From: Bacillota bacterium
GTDB taxonomy: Bacteria > Bacillota > Sulfobacillia > Sulfobacillales > Sulfobacillaceae
Direction: 5' to 3'
NCBI GenBank assembly: GCA_021821465.1
Contig: JAKACM010000021.1
Location: forward strand, 1-56,026
Length of the DNA: 56,026 nt
Shown here: positions 16,336-24,346 of the stretch, one piece after another
How the letters are laid out: the number at the start of each line of letters is the position of its first letter
Numbering within the stretch: the stretch's first letter is position 1
Notes under the pieces: generated by a model
Seen by the model: only the letters and a program-made list of their open reading frames with translations
Databases searched by the model: none
What the model was told of the DNA's origin: nothing
Translations under genes and position numbers: made by a program

Positions 16336-18258
16336 ATTTCTATAGATATTATTCATCCCCGGGTTCGGGCGGAACTTGAGGCCGCCACCGAGTGGGAAAG
16401 CTATTGGGCAACTCAGGGTGAAGAAATTGCCTGGCATACGCCATGGAGCCAGGTGTATGAAAAAGTTGAGGGCGTCTCCAAGTGGTATACGGGCGGAACA
16501 ACCAATCTTGGCAGCAACGCCGTCGAGCTCCATACCCCGGAGCAATTGGGTCGGGCCGCTATAATCAGCATTCGGGAAGACGGAACCATCAGAACGTTTA
16601 CTTATGCTCATTTAGCCGACTGGGTTCGCCGTTTGGCCCGGGGATTTCGCCAATTAGGCATTGGCAAGAAAGACAGGGTAGTGCTTTATATGCCGACGGG
16701 CCCCGAGGCCGTGGCTTCTATGCTGGCGCTCTCTCGAATCGGTGCAATTCATATGGTTGTCTTTGCCGGGTTTGGCACTCAGGCTTTGGCTCAACGCATT
16801 CGCCTGGCCGGAGCCGAAACCGTTATTGCCACAGATGTTACGTGGCGAAAAGGCCGTCTTGTCAACTTGGCCGATATTGTTCAAGATGCGCTGAAAGACC
16901 CCCAAAGTCCGGTCAGAACTCTCATTTGGGATTTGCGGGAACAAAAACCCCCAGTGGTTCCGGGCATTGCGTCATATCGCTTTGACGAATTGACGGACAT
17001 AAGGGCCAAGGATTCCCTTGAATTGGATGCGGGAATCGAATGGATGGATTCCAATGATCCCGCCTTTATCCTTGCTACCAGCGGGACGACCGCTGAGCCA
17101 AAGCTGGTGGTGCATACCCACGGAGCCTATCAAGTCGCTCTCATTCATACCAGTCGTGTGCTATTTGACTTAAGGCCACAGGACATTTGGTGGACAACCT
17201 CGGACATCGGATGGATAGTGGGTCACAGCTTTATTGTTTATGCCCCTTTGTTAATCGGGGCTACCACGGTGGTTTACGAAGGCGCTTTAGATCATCCGGG
17301 ACCGGAAAATTTCTATCGTATTCTCCAGGAGCAGCATGTGACAGGGGTCTTCACTGCCCCGACCGCGATTCGCCTCTTAAATCGCTATGGAGTGAAGCCG
17401 AGTCGGGCATATGATCTGTCTTCCGTGGAACGCATCTTTTCGGCAGGGGAACCACTCAATGCTCCGGCGTGGGAAATCTTTCAACGAGAAATCTTTCAAG
17501 GTCGTGTGCCGGTTGTGGATCACTGGTGGCAAACCGAAACCGGGGCTCCGGTTGTTGGCAATCCCTACGGATTAGGTCTGCTTCCCATCAAACCCGGATC
17601 GGCTGCCATTCCTCTTCCCGGTTATTCGATGGAAATCCGGCGGCCGGACGGCAGTTTGTGCCAACCGGACGAGATTGGCACCGTGGTAATCAGCCGGCCC
17701 TTCCCTGGGCTGGTCACAAGACTCTGGGGGGATGACGGCACTCGCTTTGACAACACTTATTGGCAAGAATTTCCTGGCGAGTTTTTGACAGGGGATGCCG
17801 CTTCTCAGGATGCCGACGGATATTTTTGGTTCCGAGGACGTTCGGATGAAGTGCTTAAAATTGCCGGTCACCGCATCGGCACCAGCGAAGTGGAATCGGC
17901 GTTGCTGAAGCACTTTGCCGTATCTGAGGCCGGAGTAACGGGATTGCCGGATGAGCTGAGAGGAGAGGTCATATTGGCTTTTGTTGTCCTTCGTCCGGGA
18001 GAGGATCCGCATGAGGGGCTGGTTGACGAACTCAAGGATACGGTGCGACGGGAGTTGGGTCCCGTCGCGGTGATTGGCGGAATTGAGTTTGTACCTAATC
18101 TACCTAAAACACGCAGCGGTAAAATTATGCGCCGGTTGTTGAAGTCGGTGATTCTGGGAAAAGATACCGGGGATATTTCGACTATAGAGGATCCCGCCGC
18201 CGTGGACGCGGCCAGAGATGCTTGGCAGAGTCAGCTTCCTCCCAAGGAAAGTGACTAA
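16336..18258 (+). CDS. Acetyl-CoA synthetase-like AMP-forming ligase, non-canonical start
   Basis: An ANL-superfamily enzyme close in length (about 640 aa) to acetyl- and propionyl-CoA synthetases. Motifs: P-loop ATSGTTAEPKLVVHTHG; HWWQTETGAP; GDAASQDADGYFWFRGRSDE with the hinge and IAGHRIGTSEVESALL; and the catalytic Lys in PKTRSGKIMRRL. Family-like sequence (TEWESYWATQGEEIAWHTPW) continues upstream of the first GTG at 16453. The frame is open back to a stop near 16290, but it contains no ATG, GTG, TTG or CTG. An AAAGGAG site at 16325-16331 suggests initiation at ATT 16336 or ATA 16342. It activates a short carboxylate with ATP and CoA, fitting the neighbouring ferredoxin-linked carbon metabolism. 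A sequencing error at the start is the main alternative. Confidence 0.82.
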   Translation: MSIDIIHPRVRAELEAATEWESYWATQGEEIAWHTPWSQVYEKVEGVSKWYTGGTTNLGSNAVELHTPEQLGRAAIISIREDGTIRTFTYAHLADWVRRLARGFRQLGIGKKDRVVLYMPTGPEAVASMLALSRIGAIHMVVFAGFGTQALAQRIRLAGAETVIATDVTWRKGRLVNLADIVQDALKDPQSPVRTLIWDLREQKPPVVPGIASYRFDELTDIRAKDSLELDAGIEWMDSNDPAFILATSGTTAEPKLVVHTHGAYQVALIHTSRVLFDLRPQDIWWTTSDIGWIVGHSFIVYAPLLIGATTVVYEGALDHPGPENFYRILQEQHVTGVFTAPTAIRLLNRYGVKPSRAYDLSSVERIFSAGEPLNAPAWEIFQREIFQGRVPVVDHWWQTETGAPVVGNPYGLGLLPIKPGSAAIPLPGYSMEIRRPDGSLCQPDEIGTVVISRPFPGLVTRLWGDDGTRFDNTYWQEFPGEFLTGDAASQDADGYFWFRGRSDEVLKIAGHRIGTSEVESALLKHFAVSEAGVTGLPDELRGEVILAFVVLRPGEDPHEGLVDELKDTVRRELGPVAVIGGIEFVPNLPKTRSGKIMRRLLKSVILGKDTGDISTIEDPAAVDAARDAWQSQLPPKESD

Positions 18259-18578
18259 TCTCCATCTGTGTTCATATATCGGCCGAAAGACGTGTAATGA
18301 TGGCCCGCATGGAAATGAAGGAGCAGCTCTTTTAGAGCAATGGGTCGATCAATTTTTTGCCATAGGAAGTTTGTTTATGGGGCCTTCAGGGGGATTGCAG
18401 AGGGAATCCCCCTTGCCCCGGTTCCCATAAAGTCCCGTGGATTCTTATTGAGGGTTTTGGACTTGAAAGAGATCGCAACTTTATTGCGTGTTATCTTCAC
18501 ATGTCATTGAGGAAATATCCGGGGACTCCCTTATTCTTCGGGACCGTCTTTACCAAAGCGAGGAGTGTGTCCTGGATG
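18259..18578. other. Intergenic with hairpin at 18389-18412
   Basis: GGGGGATT at 18389-18396 pairs with AATCCCCC at 18405-18412 around an 8-base loop, about 130 bases after the synthetase stop. No T-tract follows, so it is a weak terminator candidate. A plus-strand open frame from 18488 is cut by the IS630 end and has no SD. Confidence 0.4.
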
Positions 18579-19316
18579 CTATATTAATCGTGCTTAAGTT
18601 TTCTTGGGATCGCATGGAAGACGGCAGAGTCGTGACGGAATTTCAGTTTTGGCCTTCTCCAGAAATCGGAGAAAGCGTCCGACGGCGTCTTTAATCGCAC
18701 CGAGGTTGGGGAAATACGTGTAGAGAATGACCTTTTCCCGAAGCCACTTCCCCAGCCGTTCGACGTTGTGTATATGGTTGGGGGAATAAGGGGGCAAAAA
18801 CACCAAATGGCGTGCGGCATGATCCGCTAAAAAGGGGGCCAACGCCTGGGCGTGATGGATCTTTGCATTGTCAAGAATCCAGTAGATCCGCTGACCGACG
18901 TAGCGGTTCAGGACCCCTTGCAGCAATTGTTGAACAGTCTCCGCGGTCGATTCGGCGTATTGTTCTCCCATCACGTCACCGGTTGCGGGAGCGACCGCTC
19001 CCCTGAGAATAGCGGCCCGCGTGGCGGCCGGTGGTTTTAATCGTCTTCTGCTTCCCGTATGGCGCCATGTGGCACCCATGGCTTGATCGTCTCGCATGTG
19101 CGCTTCCTCTTCAAAGAGCAAGAGATCGTGGGGTGAATTCCTGCAAAGGCGTCCACGAAGGCTCGTTGCTGGATGGGATCGGCTTTGTCTCAGACATACG
19201 GGGGACGAGTCCCGCGAAAACCATGGCGGAGAAGCCATTGGGTGCATCCCCCGCTCGACTCATTTGAATGCCGTAACGATCGTGCAAAAATGCTTGAAAC
19301 CCAGGTGTCCCCATTC
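18579..19316 (-). mobile_element. IS630-family element, truncated copy 1
   Basis: The left terminal sequence CTATATTAATCGTGCTTAAG (18579 onward) is identical to the left end of the second copy at 23835. The transposase gene is read on the minus strand. Similarity to the second copy stops at about 19316, so the right end with the N-terminal third of the transposase is missing. The TA dinucleotide at the edge fits IS630 target preference. Confidence 0.75.
18594..19247 (-). pseudogene. IS630 transposase C-terminal part
   Basis: The DDE domain of a Tc1/mariner-like IS630 transposase. FEEEAHMRDDQAMGATW carries the first catalytic Asp context, YWILDNAKIHHAQALAPFL the second, and LVFLPPYSPN followed by NVERLGKWLRE the third, where NVE replaces the more usual NxIE. 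Sequence upstream of about 19140 is out of frame relative to this part. A second frame (19111-19314) holds FQAFLHDRYGIQMSRAG, normally found earlier in the protein. The copy is therefore frameshifted and truncated, and not active by itself. The first 36 codons of the open frame are not genuine. Confidence 0.75.
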
Positions 19317-19637
19317 ATGATCCCACCAGTGGGCTCAATTTTGGCGAGCGGGACCATATGCACGGGCTTCCCAGAGGGTCGCCTAACCCAGCGGATGGAG
19401 CCCCACGGCCTGGCATCTCCGCATTTTATCGCCGTTAACCACTGAGGGGTGGAAAAGGGCACGATTGCCCTGTCACGCCTTCCCGTCTGAGATCCGGAGC
19501 GACCCAGATCGCTGCCCAATGACTCCCTCAGAGTACGAGAATGTCCTGCACGCCTTTATTACCACATATTGGCTCGCAAAAGTGAGGTACGCCCAACCAG
19601 TCCGCCCACATACGGCGCAACACTATGGCCCGATAAT
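19317..19637. other. Unexplained stretch next to truncated IS630
   Basis: A minus-strand frame (about 19330-19519) reads STPQWLTAIKCGDARPWGSI and looks somewhat protein-like, but it has no start or SD. It is probably a fragment of another element into which the IS630 copy recombined. Confidence 0.35.
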
Positions 19638-20897
19638 CTAGGGCGAATCGTTTCTCTGTGTCACACCGGGAAATAGTGTGACCTCAGGATTCGCCAGTTT
19701 TTGCCGGAACCCCAAACTCAAGACAACTCCGCCGAAGGAGAGAACTCCACCGCCGCCAAAGATCCAGGTGAGATGGATGTGACTTACCAAAGCTGCACTA
19801 ACCGCCATGCCGACTGGAAGGGCCGAGGTAGTTAGTGCCAAGAGGGTACCCCCTACCCGCCCCAACATCTCCATAGGGGTGGTCTTTTGCACAAGAGTCA
19901 AGACTGCGGCATTTACAATTCCGGCTGCGATCCCGAACAGCGTAAGGCATCCAGCGGTCACTCCAAAAATCGGCACCTGGGACAAGGCGACAACGCTCGT
20001 GCCCATAACGGCAAGTCCGGAAGGAACCAAAATTTGAAGCTCCCAGCGGCGAACCAATGGGGTGAGCCCCAAATTGCCTATCACAATGCCGCCCATCATA
20101 CATGCCCCCATCAGGCCGTAATAAAAAGCACCAGTATGCAGTACGTCATACGCCCATGCCGCGTCGAGACTCATCAAGGGTGCTAAGGATAGGTTAGCCA
20201 GGATAGCGATAGAGACGAGTCGTTTGAGTATCGAGTGAGTCCAGATGAGATGAAAGCCGGCTCGCAAGTCTTGGCCAAAGGAATTGTGCGGCGCTTCGGG
20301 CGGTACTGTTTGGCGGCCGCGATAGATCCAAACAATCGTGATCACCGAAATTCCGAAGGAGACGGCATTGAGTCCCATCAATGTCGGTGCACCAAATAGC
20401 GCCATTAAGAAACCGCCGAATCCCAGTCCTGCAATCTGTGCCCCCATGATGACCGCTTGGTTGATGCTGTTGGCTTGAGCTAAGCATGAAGGGCAAACTA
20501 AGGAGGGAAAGACAGCCATTTCCGCAGGGGAAAAGAAAGTGCCAACTGTTTGGAGGAGCAAGACAAGAGGGACAAGGCCTAACAGCGGCACGTGACTTTG
20601 CCATCCCCAAACGGCAAGAGAACCGGCAATCACAAATCGCGTGGTATCTGCGATAATCATGAGGGTCCAGCGGTTCATTCGGTCGGCGACGGTACCGCTC
20701 ATAAGTCCCACCAAATTTGGCAGTGTCAGTCCTGTAGCCACGAGAGCCAGATCGGACTGATTACGCGTGGCCAATAGCACATACCAGAGGAGGGCAAGCG
20801 AAAAAAAATTGTTGCCGATCTGAGACAACCCTTGACCAATGACGAGACCCCAAAACCGGTACCCAAATCTCCAAGTCGACCATAGTTTAACGGGCAT
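19638..20897 (-). CDS. MFS exporter of the candidate RiPP locus
   Basis: A roughly 419-aa, 12-helix MFS_3-type transporter. The helix 2-3 loop reads SGTVADRMNRWTLMIIADTT, and FFSPAEMAVFPSLVCPSCLA follows helix 4. I prefer the ATG at 20897 (GAGG 9 bases upstream) over the TTG at 20927. It overlaps the stop of the regulator gene by 11 bases. It is the last gene of a three-gene leftward operon: ArsR-type regulator, OmpR-type regulator, exporter. The operon is divergent from tiny peptide genes and a ThiF-like enzyme. MccC, the exporter and self-immunity protein of microcin C, is also an MFS protein, so export of a modified peptide is a reasonable inference. Confidence 0.85.
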   Translation of the reverse strand: MPVKLWSTWRFGYRFWGLVIGQGLSQIGNNFFSLALLWYVLLATRNQSDLALVATGLTLPNLVGLMSGTVADRMNRWTLMIIADTTRFVIAGSLAVWGWQSHVPLLGLVPLVLLLQTVGTFFSPAEMAVFPSLVCPSCLAQANSINQAVIMGAQIAGLGFGGFLMALFGAPTLMGLNAVSFGISVITIVWIYRGRQTVPPEAPHNSFGQDLRAGFHLIWTHSILKRLVSIAILANLSLAPLMSLDAAWAYDVLHTGAFYYGLMGACMMGGIVIGNLGLTPLVRRWELQILVPSGLAVMGTSVVALSQVPIFGVTAGCLTLFGIAAGIVNAAVLTLVQKTTPMEMLGRVGGTLLALTTSALPVGMAVSAALVSHIHLTWIFGGGGVLSFGGVVLSLGFRQKLANPEVTLFPGVTQRNDSP

Positions 20898-21537
20898 CAG
20901 CAAGTTCCTCGTGTTCACCCCGACCAAAAGGCACCATCAGTCGGTATCCTGCGCCATAGCGACTCAACAAGATGCGCGGGTGTGTGGGTATTGGTTCCAA
21001 TTTGCGGCGAAGGTTGCGGATATAGACGTACACGTTTTGCTCGGTGGCGACACTACCGCGCCAGACGAACTTAAGAATTTCGGTAGTCGAGGTGTAGATC
21101 TCGTGGCGCGTCCACAGCACGCTCAGAATATCTGTTTCGATGGGCGTCAGATTGACGGGATGTCGGCCTTTGGTAATAGTCGCTGTTTTTCGATTCCAAG
21201 AGATCCCGCCGGACCAAGAAATAACCGAGTTATCTGGTGCAACCCAATTTGCAGCAACCCGAAGCGCACACTCCAGTTGTTGTCGATTGCACGGCCACAT
21301 CAGAAACAGAGCTGCTCCGTGTTCCGAAGCCCATCGAAAGTGCTGGGGTGTGTCACCCAGAGCAATCCATCTTGAAAAGCCCATCTTCCATATATCGTCA
21401 ACGGCACCGCGTAAGTCGACTACTATAACATCCGTTTCATCTTGACCCACGTTCGAATCGAGCAACCGCCAAGCTGGAGCCAGTTGAAAGAACATTGCAC
21501 GCATGTCACAATCATTGCTTTGGAGAATCAGATTCAC
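20887..21537 (-). CDS. OmpR/PhoB-type winged-helix regulator with degenerate receiver
   Basis: The C-terminal 100 residues form a Trans_reg_C winged helix. HPVNLTPIETDILSVLWTRH starts the domain, NVYVYIRNLRRKLEPIPTHP is the recognition-helix region and LSRYGAGYRL the wing. The N-terminal 110 residues are shorter and poorly conserved compared with CheY-like receivers. DVIVVDLRG is the only plausible phosphoacceptor site, and no histidine kinase gene is present. It may therefore work without phosphorylation. Its start overlaps the ArsR-like gene by 26 bases and its stop overlaps the MFS start, so all three are translationally coupled. It likely controls the divergent peptide/enzyme genes or its own operon. 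Confidence 0.82.
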   Translation of the reverse strand: MNLILQSNDCDMRAMFFQLAPAWRLLDSNVGQDETDVIVVDLRGAVDDIWKMGFSRWIALGDTPQHFRWASEHGAALFLMWPCNRQQLECALRVAANWVAPDNSVISWSGGISWNRKTATITKGRHPVNLTPIETDILSVLWTRHEIYTSTTEILKFVWRGSVATEQNVYVYIRNLRRKLEPIPTHPRILLSRYGAGYRLMVPFGRGEHEELADAR

Positions 21538-22108
21538 GTGTTTTGCCTCCTTTTGTCGGAATTGTGCTAATCAGTGTGACCAGGTCAACCAGAATCGCAT
21601 CATCACCCGCATAGCCCTGCCAATGAGGTAATAGGTGTTGTTCCAGAACTCGAACATAGTCGTGGAAAAAGGCATCCCGTTGGTCGGGTGACAGTGCGAG
21701 TTTTTGGCTGCTGAAAAATGTCGATCCTCCCGGATCGCACAACAAGCGTTCCCGAAATTGGCGGGTCAGCACTTCGACCATCGTGAGCGCTAACCTGCGC
21801 TTCTGCGCGAGAGTGATGGTGTCCGGCTCTAGCGTATCGACGTCACTAATCACCCGATTCATGGTAGCGTGATAGTGCTTTTCAACGTACCCACCGATTA
21901 CCGTAACATCCACCAATTCGACCAGTCGGGCCTTTACCAGTTTCATGAGATGAAATCTCAGTTTTCCTGGTTGTTCATTGAGAAGACGCCCCAAGTCGGT
22001 CAGAGTCAATGTGTCATACATCAGAGCCTCCAACATGGCAAAACGGGTGGGGTGGGCAAGTGCTCCGAGAATCAAGCTGTCTTGAATATGCAAGTCTTTA
22101 GTATTCAT
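21512..22108 (-). CDS. ArsR-like winged-helix transcriptional regulator
   Basis: A 198-aa protein with an N-terminal HTH_20/ArsR-type domain. LGALAHPTRFAMLEALMYDT starts helix 1-2, LTDLGRLLNEQPGKLRFHLM is the helix-turn-helix and KARLVELVDVTVIGGYVEKH the wing. The C-terminal 100 residues are helical and may bind a ligand. They have no obvious metal-binding Cys pair, so it is unlikely to be an arsenite or zinc sensor. AGGGAGG precedes the start on the minus strand. It is the first gene of the leftward operon and faces the peptide genes, 140 bases away. It is the most likely local repressor, perhaps sensing the peptide product. Confidence 0.82.
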   Translation of the reverse strand: MNTKDLHIQDSLILGALAHPTRFAMLEALMYDTLTLTDLGRLLNEQPGKLRFHLMKLVKARLVELVDVTVIGGYVEKHYHATMNRVISDVDTLEPDTITLAQKRRLALTMVEVLTRQFRERLLCDPGGSTFFSSQKLALSPDQRDAFFHDYVRVLEQHLLPHWQGYAGDDAILVDLVTLISTIPTKGGKTRESDSPKQ

Positions 22109-22141
22109 TATTCATGAAATCCTCCCTTACAGCTTATGATA

Positions 22142-22158
22142 TACGATAGTATAACGTA
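22142..22158. promoter_or_regulatory. Candidate operator dyad in the divergent promoter region
   Basis: TACGATAGTATAACGTA is an imperfect palindrome (11 of 17 positions symmetric, outer TACG/CGTA exact) centred between the ArsR-like gene and the peptide gene. Dyads of this size and AT content are typical ArsR-family sites. Assignment is by position only. Confidence 0.4.
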
Positions 22159-22248
22159 ATACATATCCATAACGGTATCTGTTTAGATTTTCGTAAGGTT
22201 GTTGCCAAGTTTTTGTTCAATAATAAACATTGAAAGGAGGCGATTCTA

Positions 22249-22305
22249 ATGGAACTCAAGCGAGTAACGGCAAGCCCCGATGACACGATCTGGTACATCA
22301 TTTAA
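22249..22305 (+). CDS. 18-aa peptide, candidate RiPP precursor
   Basis: A strong SD, AAAGGAGGCGA (22233-22243), stands 5-6 bases before the ATG at 22249. The product is MELKRVTASPDDTIWYII, followed by TAA. It is the first gene downstream of a divergent regulatory operon and upstream of a ThiF/E1-like enzyme. Such enzymes in microcin C and pantocin A clusters act on very short precursor peptides. The basic ELKR start could be the recognition part and the hydrophobic IWYII end the modified part, but this is inference. It does not end in Asn, unlike microcin C7 precursors, so the chemistry may differ. Alternatively it is a leader peptide controlling the downstream gene. Confidence 0.6.
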   Translation: MELKRVTASPDDTIWYII

Positions 22306-22400
22306 TTCCGTTGGGGTAGAATGTGCTTCTCGAGGGGTTTCGTTCGTAGTTTACAAGCAATCCGGCGAAAACTTCTCTGTGCAAGGTGCTTGACATCCTC

Positions 22401-22463
22401 ATGGTGAAGACAATGGATTTGGAATTGAAACGTGCACCAACAAATCTTGATGATGTCAAATAG
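22401..22463 (+). CDS. Second short peptide, degenerate paralogue of the first
   Basis: From ATG 22401 or 22413 the frame reads to TAG at 22461; from 22413 the product is MDLELKRAPTNLDDVK. It shares ELKR, four variable residues, one hydrophobic or Pro residue, and DD with the first peptide at the same spacing. That makes chance resemblance unlikely. The hydrophobic C-terminal end is missing. The SD is weak (GGTGAAG), so it may be a decayed duplicate or a low-level variant precursor. It lies 84 bases before the ThiF-like gene. Confidence 0.4.
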   Translation: MVKTMDLELKRAPTNLDDVK

Positions 22464-22514
22464 TGCTTTGATCTATCTGCCTAAGATCTAATCTACGTGG
22501 GGGAACCTCGCGTT

Positions 22515-22538
22515 CCTCCATTTTCTGCTGAATGGAGG
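22515..22538 (+). promoter_or_regulatory. Hairpin covering the SD of the ThiF-like gene
   Basis: CCTCCATT (22515-22522) pairs perfectly with AATGGAGG (22531-22538), and the latter contains the GGAGG ribosome-binding site used by the ATG at 22547. The loop is TTCTGCTG. This would lower translation of the modifying enzyme relative to the peptide gene, or make it conditional. Confidence 0.55.
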
Positions 22539-22546
22539 CAAACTAA

Positions 22547-23662
22547 ATGGAACAATTTTTGCGGATGCGTCAAGACTTACCGGTCTATCCCTGGCGTGGC
22601 GAATCGATACGCATCGGAGCGGATGATCAAGAGGTTTGGGAAATTCCCGATCCCCAGGGTCATTGGCAACGTTTACTCCAGCTTTGTGACGGCATGCACT
22701 CGAGTACCGACATCATTAAGACGATGATTGCAGCGGGTGTAAACTTCGATGAGGTTTGCACGGCCATTAATCATCTACGTGAGGCCAATATCATAATCGT
22801 GTTTAATAAGCCTTATACAGAATCTTCTCACGATGAACGAGTCCGGGGAAATCTGGCCTATTTTTGGGCTGAGAAATTAGATGCGCTGGCAATCCAACAG
22901 CAACTGGATGCCATGACAGTGACGGTCATTGGAGCCGGCGGTGGTGGCAGTCACTTTCTGATGCATCTCGCAGCATTGGGTGTTCAGCATGTGCGCATAG
23001 TCGATTATGATATCGTAGATGCTTCGAATCTTAATCGTCAATGGATGTACGATATACAACACATTGGTTCGGCTAAGGTAGACGCAGCAGCCGAGTATGT
23101 AATGAACCGGGTAGCAGGGGCTACCGTGCAAACATTTTATCAAAAGCTGGAACGAGTCATAGATGTACGAGCAATAATTCAAGGATCGAATTGGGTCTTT
23201 TGCGCCGCTGACGAACCTCCGTATCGAATGCAACGATTAGTCAACCGCGCTTGTATTGCTGAGCGCATTCCATGTATGTACGCCTTCAGTCAACGTCAGA
23301 GCGGGCGCATGATGGAGATCATCCCTGATGTCAGTGGGTGTGTAGACTGTCTCTTGGCTACTAGCGATGCTCGCTACCCTTCGTTTCGTCAACTGGTCAC
23401 CGGTCTGGTAACCAGTAACTTTCATCAGGATACACCTCTTATTAGTCCAACTCTGGGTCTGATGACATCATGGATTATGAAGCGGTGGGTGGATTTGATA
23501 ACCCGACCTGACATCTCGCGAGGGAACACCATGTTCCGTCTGGACTTTTCCACCTTTCAGATTACACCGATCAGTACATGGAAACGCCTCCCCGAATGTG
23601 TCACATGTGGAAATCAGGGAAATGCCCAACATGCTGTATGGCAGTTACTACCAATTGATTAA
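22547..23662 (+). CDS. ThiF/E1-like adenylating enzyme, MccB/PaaA-type RiPP-modifying protein
   Basis: A 371-aa E1-superfamily enzyme. Residues 1-90 look like a small winged-helix recognition domain (LLQLCDGMHSSTDIIKTMIA), as in RRE-bearing RiPP enzymes. The Rossmann ATP site is VTVIGAGGGGSHFLMHLAAL (125-144). VDYDIVDASNLNRQ (152-165), K177 in HIGSAK and D222 in AADEPPYRMQR are the E1 residues that bind ATP and Mg. Two CxxC pairs (C265/C268, C351/C354) would hold zinc. There is no ThiS- or MoaD-like partner, no rhodanese domain and no thiamine or molybdopterin gene nearby, so vitamin synthesis is unlikely. The upstream tiny peptides and divergent MFS exporter point to peptide adenylation, as in microcin C (MccB) or pantocin (PaaA). 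Confidence 0.8.
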   Translation: MEQFLRMRQDLPVYPWRGESIRIGADDQEVWEIPDPQGHWQRLLQLCDGMHSSTDIIKTMIAAGVNFDEVCTAINHLREANIIIVFNKPYTESSHDERVRGNLAYFWAEKLDALAIQQQLDAMTVTVIGAGGGGSHFLMHLAALGVQHVRIVDYDIVDASNLNRQWMYDIQHIGSAKVDAAAEYVMNRVAGATVQTFYQKLERVIDVRAIIQGSNWVFCAADEPPYRMQRLVNRACIAERIPCMYAFSQRQSGRMMEIIPDVSGCVDCLLATSDARYPSFRQLVTGLVTSNFHQDTPLISPTLGLMTSWIMKRWVDLITRPDISRGNTMFRLDFSTFQITPISTWKRLPECVTCGNQGNAQHAVWQLLPID

Positions 23663-23724
23663 AGTATGAAACACCGTTCCGAACCGACAGATCCGCCAAT
23701 CGATTAAACAGTACGGAACTTGCG

Positions 23725-23853
23725 ATGATGGAGAGCTCGTCAATGTCCGATCAACCGCCGCATTCTCCCGATATGAAGGATTTTTCGGATCATTGGGGTT
23801 TTTATGTATTGCAGGCTATTAACCGACTGGCCTTCTATATTAATCGTGCTTAA
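23725..23853 (+). pseudogene. Short ORF cut by IS630 insertion
   Basis: ATG codons at 23725 and 23728 open MMESSSMSDQPPHSPDMKDF, then HWGFYVLQAINRLAF, and the frame crosses the left end of IS630 copy 2 at 23835. Removing the element with one TA gives an in-frame TAG directly at the junction, so the ORF may have ended there (36 aa) or been disrupted. The SD is weak. It may have been a further gene or peptide of the RiPP locus. Confidence 0.3.
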
Positions 23854-24310
23854 GTTTTCTTGGGATCGCCTGGAAGACGGCAGAGTCGTGACGGAATTTC
23901 AGTTTTGGCCTTCTCCAGAACTCGGAGAAAGCGTCCGACGGCGTCTTTAATCGCACCGAGGTTGGGGAAGTACGTGTGGAGAATGACCTTTTCCCGAAGC
24001 CACTTCCCCGGCCGTTCGATGTTATTAAGGTTGGGGGAATAAGGAGGCAAAAACACCAAATGGCGCGCGGCATGATCCGCTAAAAAGGGGGCCAACGCCT
24101 GGGCATGATGGATCTTGGCATTGGTCAAGAATCCAGTAGATCCGCTGACCGACGTAGCGGTTCAGGACCCCTTGCAGCAATTGTTGAACAGTCTCCGCGG
24201 TCGATTCGTGGTTTTAATCGTCTTCTGCTTCCCGCGTAGCGCCCCTGTGGCACCTATGGCTTGATCGTCTCGCATGTGCGCTTCATCTTCAAAGAGCAAG
24301 AAATCGTGGG
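23850..24310 (-). pseudogene. IS630 transposase C-terminal half (copy 2)
   Basis: This part contains NAKIHHAQALAPFLADHAAR, LVFLPPYSPNLNNIERPGKW and the tail shared with copy 1. NNIERP preserves the catalytic Glu that copy 1 has as NVERL. About 60 bases of the middle domain present in copy 1 are missing near 24208, and the frame changes before FEDEAHMRDDQAIGATG. The gene is dead both by deletion and by interruption. Confidence 0.75.
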
Positions 24311-24346
24311 GTGTCAGTTTTTTTTTAATTCCTGCAAGGCGTCTAC

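Noticed and set aside
16376..16985. Plus-strand frames overlapping the acyl-CoA synthetase start
   Set aside because: Out of frame with the conserved ANL motifs and without SD sites.
22249..22305. Calling the peptide a microcin C7 precursor proper
   Set aside because: It lacks the C-terminal Asn needed for microcin C chemistry, so only a general RiPP candidate is justified.
22547..23662. ThiF-like protein as a thiamine or molybdopterin biosynthesis enzyme
   Set aside because: No ThiS/MoaD-like partner, no rhodanese domain and no vitamin genes nearby, and an RRE-like N-terminus is present instead.
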